A stretch of 64,000 bases of DNA from contig JAZBRS010000026.1 in NCBI GenBank assembly GCA_037176725.1, positions 103,895,501 to 103,959,500 on the forward strand. Reading direction: 5' to 3'. Below are positions 22,728-32,982 of the stretch, piece by piece. A program made the position numbers and the translations under genes. The stretch is from Posidonia oceanica (lineage: Eukaryota; Streptophyta; Magnoliopsida; Alismatales; Posidoniaceae). The first letter of the stretch is position 1. Each line of letters starts with the position of its first letter. Under the pieces are notes generated by a model. The model was given only the letters and a program-made list of their open reading frames with translations. It did no database searches and was not told where the DNA came from.

Positions 22728-24087
22728 TCAGCCATGCCTTGCCATGCTCAAGCAGTTGAGCCCAAGCATCTTCAAGAATTCTTGCCTGTCATCGGCATAT
22801 TTTTGAGGAGTGGGACAGTGACGTGCGTACCACTTCACGTACTTCGACTCCTGGGACTCCCGAGCAATTGCAGAAAGCCGAGGCGCACTCAAAGACACTC
22901 GCGTGCCAATATAAAACCAGCGTGCTATGTACTCTAGGACCATCCTCTCATCTCGGTCACCGTCTTCCTTACGAACGCGGATCGGAGGAGTCAGAATTGC
23001 ATCGGCCTGGACAACTAACTCCTGATTCAGCAGACGTGGACAACGATGGATGGGATACAGCACGAACGATGTGGCACCCACCAGGACAAGCTCAAGGTCA
23101 CTATGAGCTTTGCTCATCACACGTGCCCTATGAGCTCCAGGCAGCTTCGGAACAAAGTCAAAATCTTGCAGTGACAAGCGCCCAAGGCGGAGAACACAAT
23201 CATGGAAGCTCAGGCTGGCAAAATTTGTACCACAGCAACAATGAGACATGAACCACTTGTGCAGCAGCAATGGAGAGCCAAAGAACTTCCCTGAACAAGA
23301 GGCACTAGTGAGCCCCTCCATGGTGTAAGCCAATACCACAGGAGCCAAGCACAAGTCTGGACAAACAGCCACCAACATTAGGAGATCCACATGGTGAAGG
23401 TCCATTGTGAAATTTGCATATGCAAACAAGGCAAGGCCACCGACTGCTACAAACAAGCACTTCCTTAGCTCAGTCTCAGCAAGTTGCCTGGTGCTAAGAA
23501 CCTCCCACAGGCCTCGAAGAAAGAGTCTCCCCGAGTGCATCAAAGCCTTGCTAGCCTCCCGATCCATTGCTAAGTACCCGTCTATCTTCTTGGAGCCAAC
23601 TGTCTCAACAGAAATAGCAAAGCGATCATCTGCCGCTTCAGTAGATTCCACCGCCAACCCAAGTAAAAAGGACACCTCCTCACATGTGATTAAAGTCTCC
23701 CCACAAAGAAGGTTGAAAGTATTGGAGGAGCCATTCCAGAAAGCCATCAAAGCATGCAATAATGACCAAGGCACAGGCGTACGAATCAAATCAAGTAGTT
23801 TGTCGAAACCACTGCACCCGAAGAGATGCTTGTTATCCTCTACTCGATTGATCAAGCCAGCCACCCATGGTAGAGTATACCGAAAAGAATTGCAGAAGTC
23901 CGGGCATCCCGTGAGGTTCACTACGGCCTAAACAAGCAACATTCAGAGGCAAAACTACGAAGAAAAGCATGCAAAGACAAAGAGGAGAATATACTTGATC
24001 ATCCCGGATAGCTTTCATCAAATGGTTGGGGATATCAACCACCCTCTTCACTTGGAAGGTCGAAGAAGAGAAGGAAGGAAGCTTCAT
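22728..24087 (-). CDS. PMD-like protein, gene 1 of element B (antisense cargo), apparently intact
   Basis: Two exons on the minus strand: 24087-23995 (31 codons, starting MKLPSFSSSTFQ) and 23927-22728, joined in phase 0 over a 67-nt intron with GT and AG ends. They give 430 residues without a stop. The A copy has the same exon border (donor CAG/GTATGC). Features include LHALMAFWNGSSNTFNL with GETLITCEEVSFLLGL, the PMD-type signature, near residues 85-120, an LFLRGLWEVLSTRQLAE helix, LSLQDFDFVPKLPG, and a basic C-terminus (KYVKWYARHCPTPQKYAD). I see no signal peptide, membrane span or catalytic motif. Related MAIN/MAIL1 proteins act in nuclear silencing. Function here is unknown. A TATA-like GATAAAAG lies about 60 bp upstream and dyad modules about 130 bp upstream. 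It is open although gag, pol and gene 2 of B are not. Confidence 0.75.
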
Positions 24088-25069
24088 GATCAAGATAAGG
24101 GGTCTACTTGTGTAGAATGCTTCCTGAAAAGCAAGGACGACCGTCTTTTATCTCCCCTTATCAAAAGAATCAGGGTTTAAAACGATTCCTGAACTAAATA
24201 AGCCAGGAGATCGCGCGTCGCCTCAACAACCGGCGACTAGCTTAGCTACCCAGTCAAGAGGTGACCAACCCATCAGAACGGACCATCTACTACTGCGAAG
24301 CCGAGGAGTGAACTCTTGCCTTGAGTTCACACGCCATCAGCTGCAACCATTGCGAACACCTGACGACATATCGGATTGGCAAATGAAGGGTTCACTCCCT
24401 CACCCGGTTCTCTTTGCACGGAACCTCTTTACTTGCCAAATCGCGCTGTGGGACGACGGTCCTTTCCAGAGAGTGTTGGTCACACTTGAGGACGGAAAAC
24501 ACTTGACCACAACGAATTGCATTCATTTTGCATTTGTCCATATGGTTTGGGACCAAACATACCCCACCGGCCTAACCTAGCATATGGACCATTCATTGCA
24601 TTGCGTAACGACCTTGCATTATCATTGTATGTTTGAATCATGCATCCATGCATTTTCTCATATCATTGGAAGTGGAGCACGGACGGAGCATTGTTCTTCA
24701 AGAGTGTTAGAAACCCTTTAGGCATATGATTCTCCTAGAGCCAACCCAATTCATACCTATCCTCTTATCAACTTCAATCTGAGTGAAGTCTCAAACAAGA
24801 TGTCACACTCTCCTTTCGATCGTGCTGGGATAACATTCCATGATTTCCTCCTTAGTTCTTGCGCCGTTGGAACTTCTCTACATGGTTGACCTGGTCTTGA
24901 CTTCGACTGCGACACAAGTTCCGAAACCAACTTGACCCTTCCATGCCTGAGTCCCCAATATGACGGCAATTTAAACCCTCTTTTTATCTTTCCTTTGGCT
25001 ACTTCAGTGGCAAATTGTTTGAGATGGAGCTCCCCTTTTCAGGAAATGCTCAATAGGACATCGTTTTTA
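24088..25069 (+). other. 3' region of element B, upstream of gene 1
   Basis: Noncoding between gene 1 and the polypurine tract. It holds the likely gene 1 promoter (TATA-like at 24145-24153 on the minus strand, dyads at 24216-24266). From 24300 to 25069 I see no ORF with support and no further repeat. Confidence 0.6.
24216..24266. repeat. Two 28-bp dyad modules upstream of PMD gene 1 in B
   Basis: CGTCGCC-N9-GGCGACT (24216-24238) has a perfect 6-bp stem. AGCTACC-N9-GGTGACC follows at 24244-24266, exactly 28 bp later, with the ACC/GGT pairing. Confidence 0.8.
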
Positions 25070-25115
25070 CCTTGGAATTGATCTTATTCTAAGATCAACT
25101 CCAAGGAGGGGCATC
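25070..25115 (+). promoter_or_regulatory. Hairpin plus polypurine tract before the 3' LTR of B
   Basis: Arms 25070-25086 and 25090-25106 are 17 nt each and complementary with one mismatch around a 3-nt TTC loop. The 3' arm ends in CCAAGG and runs into AGGGGCATC (25107-25115), directly before the LTR. The purine run AAGGAGGGG is the plus-strand primer site. Confidence 0.85.
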
Positions 25116-25472
25116 TGTAGATATCCTATTTTCGCATTTTTGAGAGTTTTTCTGAGGATAGAAACCTTGAGGTGTCCCAAATCTCGTGCCTAAGTTTTGA
25201 CAACATACCTTCCAGATGTTTCTTGATTTCTTCGAAGCATCACTTGATCCTACCATGACTTAGGTTATTGGCTATGGCAAAACTAACTCAGTTGGGCTCG
25301 TGGCAAGTCTGAGTACCCTAGGTATCCTTTACTCCTACTCAGATCTGTTGCAGATTTGAGTTAACAGAGATGCCTTCTTGATTTCATAGACTATCTGTAG
25401 TTTCCTAGCCTTCTATCTTGTTTCCCTTGGCCAAAACCCGGGAAAAGGGGCTGGAAATGACGCAAGCTTACT

Positions 25473-25640
25473 AGTTGCCAGCTGGAGCGGTGACTCAGCT
25501 AGTTGCCACCTAGAGAGGCGACTTGGGCAGTTGCCAGCTATGAAGGCGACTAAGTCAGTTGCCAACAGTAGAGGCGGCCAATTCAATTGCCATCTGTGGA
25601 GGCAACCCACTTAGACGCTAACTAACACGGCGACTGAGCG
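25473..25640. repeat. Six-unit 28-bp dyad array in the 3' LTR of B
   Basis: Copy of the 5470-5637 array with the same unit starts every 28 bp and scattered substitutions, for example the left arm of unit 2 is AGTTGCC here and AGTTGTC in the 5' LTR. Confidence 0.9.
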
Positions 25641-26113
25641 GTTGTGGAATTGCAGCGGTTATCTCTCACAACCCTCGACCATTAGGCACCAACTAAACTG
25701 GCGACTAATGATTGTGGCTCCTTCGAATCGCTTTTCCACAGTTATTTCCCATGATCCCCTTCAACCCTCAGGCGCCAACTCATCCGGCGACTGAGCGGTT
25801 GTGGAACTGCAGTGGTTATCTCCCATGACCCTTGACCATTAGGTGCCAACTGAATTGGCGACTAATGATCGTGGCTCCTTTGAACCGCTTTTCCACAGTC
25901 ATTTCCCATGATCCCCCTCAACCCTCAAGCGCCAACTCATCTGGCGACTGAGCAGTTGTGGAATTGCAGCGATTATCTCCCACGACCCACGACCATTAGC
26001 CGCCGACTAAATTGGCGACCAATGATCGTGGCTCCTTTGAACCGCTTTTCCTTAGTTATTTCCCACGACCTCCTCAACCGTCAGGCGCCAACTCAGTCGA
26101 CAACTAGCGGTTG
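25634..26113. repeat. 157-bp tandem repeat in the 3' LTR of B
   Basis: Same arrangement as in the 5' LTR, with independent substitutions between units. Confidence 0.85.
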
Positions 26114-26249
26114 TGCCTTCGTTCCCAGGTCTTCCAACACTTTGACTGGGCGGTTGCTAGCCTTAGTTGCCAACTCAACCGGTGACTAACACTAACTGCC
26201 ATTTTTCTAGAATTTTCTGAGCTCCAATCGTCCTCACCCCCTTAGAGTC

Positions 26250-26257
26250 TATAAATA
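26250..26257 (+). promoter_or_regulatory. TATA box in the 3' LTR of B
   Basis: Identical TATAAATA in the 3' LTR. It could drive readthrough into the rest of A. Confidence 0.7.
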
Positions 26258-26904
26258 GACCCCCTGGGCTAGTGGTTTGATGGTCGGAAATTTTGAGAGA
26301 GGAATTCCCCCCTTGAGAGGAACTTCTGAGAAAGGAATCACCCTATCAGTGTTAAGTCCCCACCTTCCAGAGTCAGAGCCTTCAACCCTGAAGCTCCATC
26401 TTCCACCTTTCAGAAGAGGGAAACCGAATTCCCATCCTTATTCCGAAATTCCCAGCTAAGCCGGAGCTCCGACCGTGCCTCTTTCCAACTTCATTGCACT
26501 CAGCATAAGGGTGAAAGCGAGTATCTTCCTCCAATCTAATTTTTCATCTCATTTTTACATTCCTTAGCATAGGACCCATAGCATATGCATGCGGGGAACA
26601 AGCCCCGGTTAGTATTTGTTTCTTTTAGTCATGTTGTGTCGTTTACTTCTGCTATTGACTACTACACCTGAACTAATTTAGATCTATGTCATTTTGTTTT
26701 GAAGGGAAGGAAAGAGCTTACGTAACACGAGGGAGCCACTAGACGACATCCAGCTGTTGATCTAGTGGTCCGAGGACCTGCATCTTCATAATCTCCCCCA
26801 GGTGTCTTGTCTACCCAAAGGCGAGTGGCGATCACAACAAAGTTGACGGCGTACGTGGAGGCGCCGACACCTTCTTAAAACACCCCCCCAAATTCCACAC
26901 TACA

Positions 26905-27951
26905 ATATCCAGGAGCTAGTAAGTAATTTTGAGCTTTTCTTTTATTTATTGCTCCTTTACTTACATGTCTTTCTTTGCTTGCACAGATGGCTACCTCTGA
27001 GGGTATGACAGAGGCAGTTAGGACTTAGCAGCATACTTCTAGGGTTGAGGAGCTGGTACGGGAGAAAGACGAGCTGTTGTCTCGACTAGCACGAGTGAGC
27101 TTTGCCCCTTTCTTTTACTTATTTGCCCCTGTTCTTGCCATTTAACTGATACTGTCTGCTTTGGTGTAGGCCGAGGGTGCCTTGACTAATGCAGAGCCTC
27201 CTCCTGCTGCTGCTACGGAGCCGACTGCTTCTTGCTTTGGGGGCATGCTTGTTGAGGAAGCTCAGGCTCGCGAATCAGAGGTACCTCTGTCTCTTTTCTA
27301 GCTTTAAGTATATGTCTCGATAGCTTATTTAATTCTTCCTTGCAGATCCAAGCCATGATGGACATGATTCACACCTCTCCTCCATTGGGCCCATGCAGAG
27401 TCAGCTTGATGATGCTTTAGGGCGTGTTGACGAGCTGCAGGAGCGCCTTAGTCAGCTAGAGCGAGAGCGTGAGAGCCGCTTTCAGGAGCTAGGGCTCAGT
27501 TTGAGGCTACCTCCATGAGAAGGGTACTTCTGTTCTGCTTCGATGTTTCGATTGTAGCTAGCCTTTCTGCTTTTTGCTGATAAACTGCTTTAACTCTGTG
27601 GCTTACTGTCTTTTATTACAGTTGAGTGATCTCCATGGGCAGCAGATGCAGGAGATGGGGGCACGACTGGTGCAAGCGGAGGCGGCAGTCGCGACAGTTC
27701 TTCCTAGTGCTGATATAGCTGGTCTGATGCCTGCCCCTGTTGCTGCAGCTCCTGCAGGGTTAGGGCATTCTAGGGCTCTGACGGCTGAGCAGATTGCGAG
27801 AGCGCGATCTTCTCCTCATCTTGAGATGGTTTGCTCCATACTGAGGACGTCTTGAGAGAGGTGCCAGAGTGGGGTGACATCTTCAGTTGCACAGCTTACG
27901 TCGAGGCCTCCAGATGGTGTACATGAGGGTAGCGGCGAGTCTGGTCACTGA
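26905..27951 (+). pseudogene. PMD gene 2 of element A, end of exon 5 to exon 9
   Basis: After element B the exon 5 frame resumes with QEL at 26910-26918 and a GTAAGT donor. Exons 6-9 are 26987-27094, 27170-27280, 27346-27523 and 27622-27951, all with GT-AG borders. They encode a charged, probably coiled-coil tail (RVEELVREKDELLSRLAR, DELQERLSQLERERESR) and a final exon with QQMQEMGARLVQAEAAVA and MPAPVAAAPAG. Stops in exon 6 (RT then stop) and exon 9, and a frameshift in exon 8, make it a pseudogene. The end at 27949-27951 is set by comparison with the B copy, which differs there. Confidence 0.8.
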
Positions 27952-29261
27952 GCTTGTTCCCCCCTTTTTTGTTTTTAGTAGAATATGTCAATGTAAAGTG
28001 AAAACATTTATATGATAAAATGTTTCTTTTGTTTACCTGCACACTCTTGCATTTTTGTTAATAATCAAAAGACATACCTTTCTCGACAAAAGAATTGGCT
28101 AAGTTATTTTACTTTAAAGAAAGATATTGCAATGCATGTTGATAAATGGTAGTCTTTAAATGCATGCTTTTGGTTTGAAATTGGATGGAGGGAATTAATT
28201 TCTGGCCTCAGTTGAAGAGATAGAAAATTGAAGCCCAGTGGATGCCGATTTTGAGTCATCTGTGGATGTTCTAAAGATTGTCGCCTAAGCAATGTCTTTG
28301 TTGAGAGAACGTACTCAAGCCGTGAGACACACTTGAGTAAGACGTTAATTCCAGTTTTCCTACTTACTAGGTTTTCACTTGTATGTAGGGTGGATGGTTA
28401 TCTTTTGTTGGTTTTCTTTGTTTTTCTAATTTTTTTGGTATTTTGAGTTATATGATTTTTTTGGATTTTTCTAATATTTTTGGATTTTGGATTTTGGGTT
28501 TTCTAATTTTTTGGATTTTTGGTTTTCTAATTTTTTTGGATTTTCATTTCTCTAATGGGGAAAGATGAGTACCTACTCTAAGCATTTGCCTCGAGGTCTG
28601 CTTTAACTAAATGAGTGGGCCCTACATTCGTGGGTATGTCCCTTGTGCCATGCTTGCACCTTTTAGAGACTTTGGTCCACGCATCAGTCCTTATTTGGGT
28701 TGCTATTCCCTTGATTTTTAGTCCTTGATTACCTAGGATTGCTTACTCCTCGCCTGTTAGTGGAGATAGGATGGGGGAGGTTTTGAGATGTAGTAAACTC
28801 TCGATGTTGGCTTAGGTCATGAATTCCACTTGCCTTTCTTTGGTCCTTAATGCGTCTTTCTAGGATTTATGCTTTAGATTCATGGACAACTTTTGCCATG
28901 TTCTTTTCCACTCTTTGGATAGCTCTTTGCTGACCTCTTTCAGTTGGACAGTTTCTTTTACTGTCTCTTTTCATTTGTTCCTCACTTGGACAGCTTCTTT
29001 GCTGCCTTCTTTCCTCCCTGTTTGGGCAGTTTTTGTTGCTGTCTTTTCTAAACGCTTTCTAAGTTATTTGGCAAGCGGTTCGTACCATAAGCCTCTACTC
29101 CGAGCCTACCTTTCCCTCACCTCTCCGTGCAGTGTGTATGTGGAGACAGGTCAAGGCATGGGTCCCCCTAGGTGTTCCTCTTCTTATTGGCTTTGGGAAT
29201 CTCTCCCCTTTTTCAACTTGATGTTAGGCCTTAGGTCTTTTCAATGATATAAACATGCTGG
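27952..29261. other. Region between pol and the antisense PMD genes in element A
   Basis: This aligns with B 16740-17965 in reverse. It holds no gene. It has a T-rich tract made of TTTTTTGGATTTT-like units (28400-28555) and a series of short hairpins such as GGACAGTTTC...ACTGTC and GGACAGC...GCTGCC between 28890 and 29060, matching the array in B. Confidence 0.7.
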
Positions 29262-29497
29262 TCAAGGATAGTACCTTTTCAGGTGCATTGCATTCTAGGG
29301 GTCAAGAAGATCTATCCCGTTCTGGGACAATCGATAGGCATTCCCTGGATATGCAGCAACCACTCTGTAGGGCCCTTCGCAATTTGGCTTTAACTTTCCC
29401 TTAGAGTGGGGCTTATTGTAAGACAACACTTCTTTGAGCACTAGATCACCAATTTTAAATTTACGTTCAATTACTTTCTTTTGATAAGCCTTAGTTA
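29262..29497 (-). pseudogene. pol: Integrase C-terminal stub of element A
   Basis: The stub starts at SLTKAYQKKVIERKF and ends with NAMHLKRYYP and a stop, matching the last 78 codons of pol in B (16503-16739). The upstream sequence jumps directly to the position equivalent to B 13035, so about 3.5 kb holding RT, both RNase H domains and the integrase core is missing. The junction lies at 29493-29499 with 3-4 bp of overlap between the two ends. One stop interrupts the stub before NAMHL. Confidence 0.85.
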
Positions 29498-29639
29498 AAC
29501 TAGGAAGTAAATTACTGGAAAGCAAATTGTGCGAAAATAAAATGCAAGAATTAAAAGCAGGAAAGAAATTGTTCACAAGGCTAGGGGGATTGCCTCTAGG
29601 TTTGCTTCCGTGGCGGAAGCGGCGTGCCATTGGGCGTCA

Positions 29640-30555
29640 GTCTGTGGCCCCGGCCCCTTCTTGCTCAGAGGGGCAAGGCCGTAGGTCACTGAAGAGGCTG
29701 GTGAGTTCACAAATGGGATCAGTGTCCTCTATTTCAGCGTCTTTGGAGGAGATTCCGGAGGAGTCAGTTGCTGAGACGTCTGGAGGCAGGGAAATCTTTG
29801 GAGAAGAGGGGAGGATGATGCCAGGGACCTCTTTCGTGCAAGGGGGAAGAGGTTGGTGCTTTTGTCTTGGGATCCATCAGGATGTCGAGGATGAACGTGT
29901 CAGGAACTTCTTCAGAGTGGGGGGAAGAAGTTGGTGCTTTTGTCTCAGGGATCCGTCAGGATGTCGACGATGAACGTGTCAGGAACTTCTTCAGAGTGGG
30001 GGGAAGAAGTTGGTGCTTTTTGTCTTGGGATCCGTTAGGATGTCGAGGATGAACGTGTCAGGAACTTCTTCAGAGTGGGGGGAATAAGTTGGTGCTGCTG
30101 TTGCTGAATCTATCGGGATGTTGGGAATTGTATCTGCCTCCCGCTTGTCGTGTATTTGCAACCCGACTGATATAAAATGATTTGATAAGGACCATGCCAA
30201 GGGCTTGCTTAGACTTGAATGCTCAAGGTACCCTAACCCTGTGCTACCGCGCTCTTCGGGGGTTCCAAGTGCATCTGTCCTTCCTTGCTCTTAGCGACCA
30301 AGTCCCTTCCCAGGGGTGTACCCTATTTTGAGAAGGATCTCCCACGGCCTCTTCATGTGGTCCGAGAAGTGGTACTGGTTCATATCAATGCTTTGGGAGG
30401 TGAAAATCTGTTTTACATTGTTTACGACCTCAGCTGCAGAGTCCCTGATTGATGGTGCTGGCATGGTGGTCGGGATTGTTACTAGATTTGCCTCCGCTTC
30501 CATTGGCTCATCTCCCAGCACTTTGATTATTTTCCCTTGATGAGGGAATTTCATA
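29640..30555 (-). pseudogene. G-patch and acidic linker region of element A
   Basis: The reading continues from the second protease into MKFPHQGKIIKVLGDEP, then a G-patch-like motif (IGYTPGKGLGR with a later GLGYLE). In retroelements this motif often follows the protease and is thought to bind RNA. After that comes a Pro/Ser/Glu-rich linker with 79-bp tandem repeats. Stops and frameshifts are frequent. From 29640 to 29500 the sequence matches the AT-rich stretch that separates G-patch from RT in B. Confidence 0.75.
29881..30117. repeat. 79-bp tandem repeat, three copies, in the linker of A
   Basis: The word GATGTCGA recurs at 29881, 29960 and 30039, exactly 79 bp apart, with near-identical sequence between. 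Because 79 is not a multiple of three, each copy shifts the frame. Confidence 0.85.
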
Positions 30556-31019
30556 CATTGATGGCATGGGGAGGTGACTGTCTTGATTTCTTCAATCCAT
30601 TGTCACCCTAGAATGAGTCGATATGAGATTGGTGGATCGACTATGATTAATTCTGTGTCTGTTTGAAGGAGACCAATGGTGACTCTAATGGTGATTTTCC
30701 CGAGAGCTAATTTTTTATTGTTATCATATCCCGATACAGTTAGAGCTACCAGGCATAAATGAGACCTTGTTAGCCCGATCAGCTGTAGAGTATCCAAGGA
30801 GCATACATTTAGGGTTGCCCCTGTGTCAACTAGTACACCACAGAGTTTATAATTATTTATCACAACTGTAACGCTCAGAGGCAAGGTCCTCCTTTCAAGA
30901 GGGGCCAATTCGGAGTCGGTGAAAAATAACCTAGGCTCTATGAATACAGCAGCTGCAACGGCCGCTAAAGTCTCAGTAGGTATGTCTTCTGGCACCTGAG
31001 CTTTCTTCAACACCTCCAT
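30556..31019 (-). pseudogene. Second protease-like domain of element A
   Basis: A second retropepsin-like unit has GVLVDTGATLNVCSL followed by GYDNNKKLALGKI and ISYRLILG, then a stop. It is preceded by a helical stretch with TETLAAVAAAVF. It matches the second protease of B at 11420-11920. The DTG and ILG motifs stand at the usual spacing for one protease monomer, so A and B each carried two monomers in tandem. Confidence 0.8.
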
Positions 31020-31338
31020 CAGAATGTCACGATGTTTTTCGGAGGCTTTTGATTAGCTCAAAGATCGAGATCTTTGCCTACGTTTTCTTGAGCTGCTGTA
31101 AGACATCAAACTCACCCTCCACTCTCTTGGAAACATGGAATTCTTGCTGAGGCAGAGATGTGGCTCGCTCTATATTGGGCGGAGGCGGCGCGACCTGATT
31201 GGAAATTTGCCCTGTCCTGGTGATGGGGGCCTGTTGAGCCTGATGATGCCCTCCTCCAGTGGTAGCAGATTTAAGCAGTGATGTGGGCCTTCTAAGCAAG
31301 GATTGCCCCTGCTTTACGGGCAGAAGAAAAGAGTTCGG

Positions 31339-32013
31339 CTATGCAGGTCTTTGGATCTGAGCATATCCCTGGGTGACCTGACCGCCTACGAGATGTTGAA
31401 ATCCTTGAATGCTTGTTTCCTCACCGTCCCAATACTCACCTATCGGCAATGTGCCACTTTTGTATGGCGTTGGTTTTTGGAATTCATTAGGGTATGGCAT
31501 CCACATCATTGCCAGGTTTGTCTCGTGATCTGCTCTGACAGTGATCACTTCCTCGTGGAATTTGAATTTGATGCACTGGTGTGCTGGGGATGCAATGGCA
31601 CAAATCTCTGCCAGCCAGGATCTTCCCAAGATCAGTGGTTCTGATAAATCATGCTCCATTACCACGACGGTGGTAGTGCTGGTGAGGGGGCCAAGGGTGA
31701 TTGCTAGCTGAACTGTCCCCAATGCCTCTGTTCTGTTGTTGTCATAGCCCTGGCATAAGACGTTCCACCTGGTAATTTCCTCTTCCTCTATGTCCAGGTA
31801 GTCAAGAGTGGTTATTGAGCACACACTCCGATTGGCCCCGGTATCTACAAGCGTGCCGAGAAGTAGTTAACCATTAATGTCCACAGTGATAATCAAAGGG
31901 CGCAGGCGTTCCTCCAGAGCGGGTAATTCTGAATCCTTGAAGATTACACTCCTCCACTTGAATCCTGTGATGATTTCCCGAGACAGTGCAAAAGGATCTG
32001 CCTCATTGTCAAG
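31339..32013 (-). pseudogene. First protease-like domain of element A
   Basis: A retropepsin-type aspartic protease fold is indicated by an LVDTG motif near 31850, then SVCSITTLDYLD, and the second conserved motif LILGRSWLAEI about 80 residues later. It aligns with the first protease of B (10372-10985). An in-frame stop sits just upstream of the DTG and others lie nearby, so it is dead. The next 300 bp (31020-31338) are a degraded linker with no domain that I can see. Confidence 0.8.
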
Positions 32014-32982
32014 CTATTGTGGTGGTTCCCCTCTTGGGAGGAAGTTGAAGTGCCTGAGGAGTGTAAGATCATTCGCAGCTCTCTCTTCATCTGGCATTTC
32101 CTCATGTTCCATCTGGAAATCCCAATCTGTGGACCCTTGTTCAGAGTGTATTTCCTGAATATCTGGTTCCCTGCTTTCTGCATTTGAAAGGACTAGCTCC
32201 ATATCTGATTCTAGAAGATGAATGGCCACTAGCTCGAGCTCAGCCTTTGGTGGCTTGTTTCTTACTTCCAGATGTGCTACTGGATGGTTGGACATGGGAT
32301 TCTGATGTATCTGTAATTTGTGCTGCCCTGCCCTAGCCTCCCTTAGCCCGTCCCTGAGGGCTGGCCACATTATTTCCCCTTTATCATTTAGGTCATAAAT
32401 TTTATCCTTCAACACAAAACATTCGTCCAGGGTATGTCCATTTTTCTGATGGTACGCACAATACTTGGACATGTTCATGTTGGGAGCATTGGGCTTAGGA
32501 ATCGGGAGCTGCAAATCCCTGCTCTCGACTAGCATTCTGAAGATGTCTGGGAGTGCTTCAAGGAGTGGTGGATAGTTCTACCTTCTCGGCCCCCTGTGTA
32601 CTTGTGGTGGAGGAACATTGTTGTAGCTCCTCTGCCCCGGTGGTGGTCCTCGATATTGATTATTTGCCTACCCTTGTTGGGCATTCATGGGGAAATTTGG
32701 GTGTTGCAACTGCTGAGGCGACGGCCTTGGTGGTTCTGCCTGCTGGAACTGAGGCTGCTGGAGGTGCTGGCCCTTCCATCTCCTCTAGTTTTGCTGCGTG
32801 GACAGCTGTGCCATGCTTCCTGTGACACCCTCTACTGTGTGTCCCGCAGTCTTCTTTCTGTTCTTTCCCTCAAGCTCTAGGAATGGTAACTCTTCCGTGT
32901 TGCGCATGATCTTGGCAGCCTACTCATATAGCTGTGGGTAAGTGTGGAAGTCACCCACCAATAGCCTAGCCATGAGCATCCC
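32014..32982 (-). pseudogene. gag: gag of element A, C-terminal part with zinc knuckle
   Basis: This continues the Gag frame left of element C. It includes GDFHTYPQLYE, then a Gln/Pro-rich segment with several Gln-to-stop changes, then an open 173-codon stretch (32535-32014). That stretch has the zinc-knuckle-like motif CAYHQKNGHTLDEC (CX2HX4GHX4C), which in this lineage lies at the end of Gag. B has the same segment at 9997-10347. Stops interrupt it at several points. Confidence 0.85.

Larger units (their letters stand above)
5113..26904 (+). mobile_element. Element B: complete 21.8-kb LTR retrotransposon nested in A
   Basis: LTRs of 1789 bp at both ends start TGTAGATATCC and end CCACACTACA. 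Flanks are GTATC on the left (5108-5112) and ATATC on the right (26905-26909), a 5-bp target duplication with one changed base. Joining the flanks restores the sequence for RIQEL in exon 5 of the PMD gene of A, as the homologous exon at 19216 (RIDEL) confirms. Inside are PBS, leader, gag, two protease domains, G-patch, RT, RNase H, second RNase H, integrase, two antisense PMD genes and a polypurine tract. Coding parts of gag-pol carry many stops. Confidence 0.95.
25116..26904 (+). repeat. 3' LTR of element B
   Basis: Same length and ends as the 5' LTR. It is preceded directly by AGGGGCATC, the polypurine tract. It carries the same dyad array (25473-25640), 157-bp repeats and TATAAATA box. Confidence 0.95.

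Noticed and set aside
24308..24580. 90-codon ORF in the 3' region of B
   Set aside because: No motif and no similarity that I recognise. It lies on the strand opposite to gene 1 in an otherwise noncoding region.
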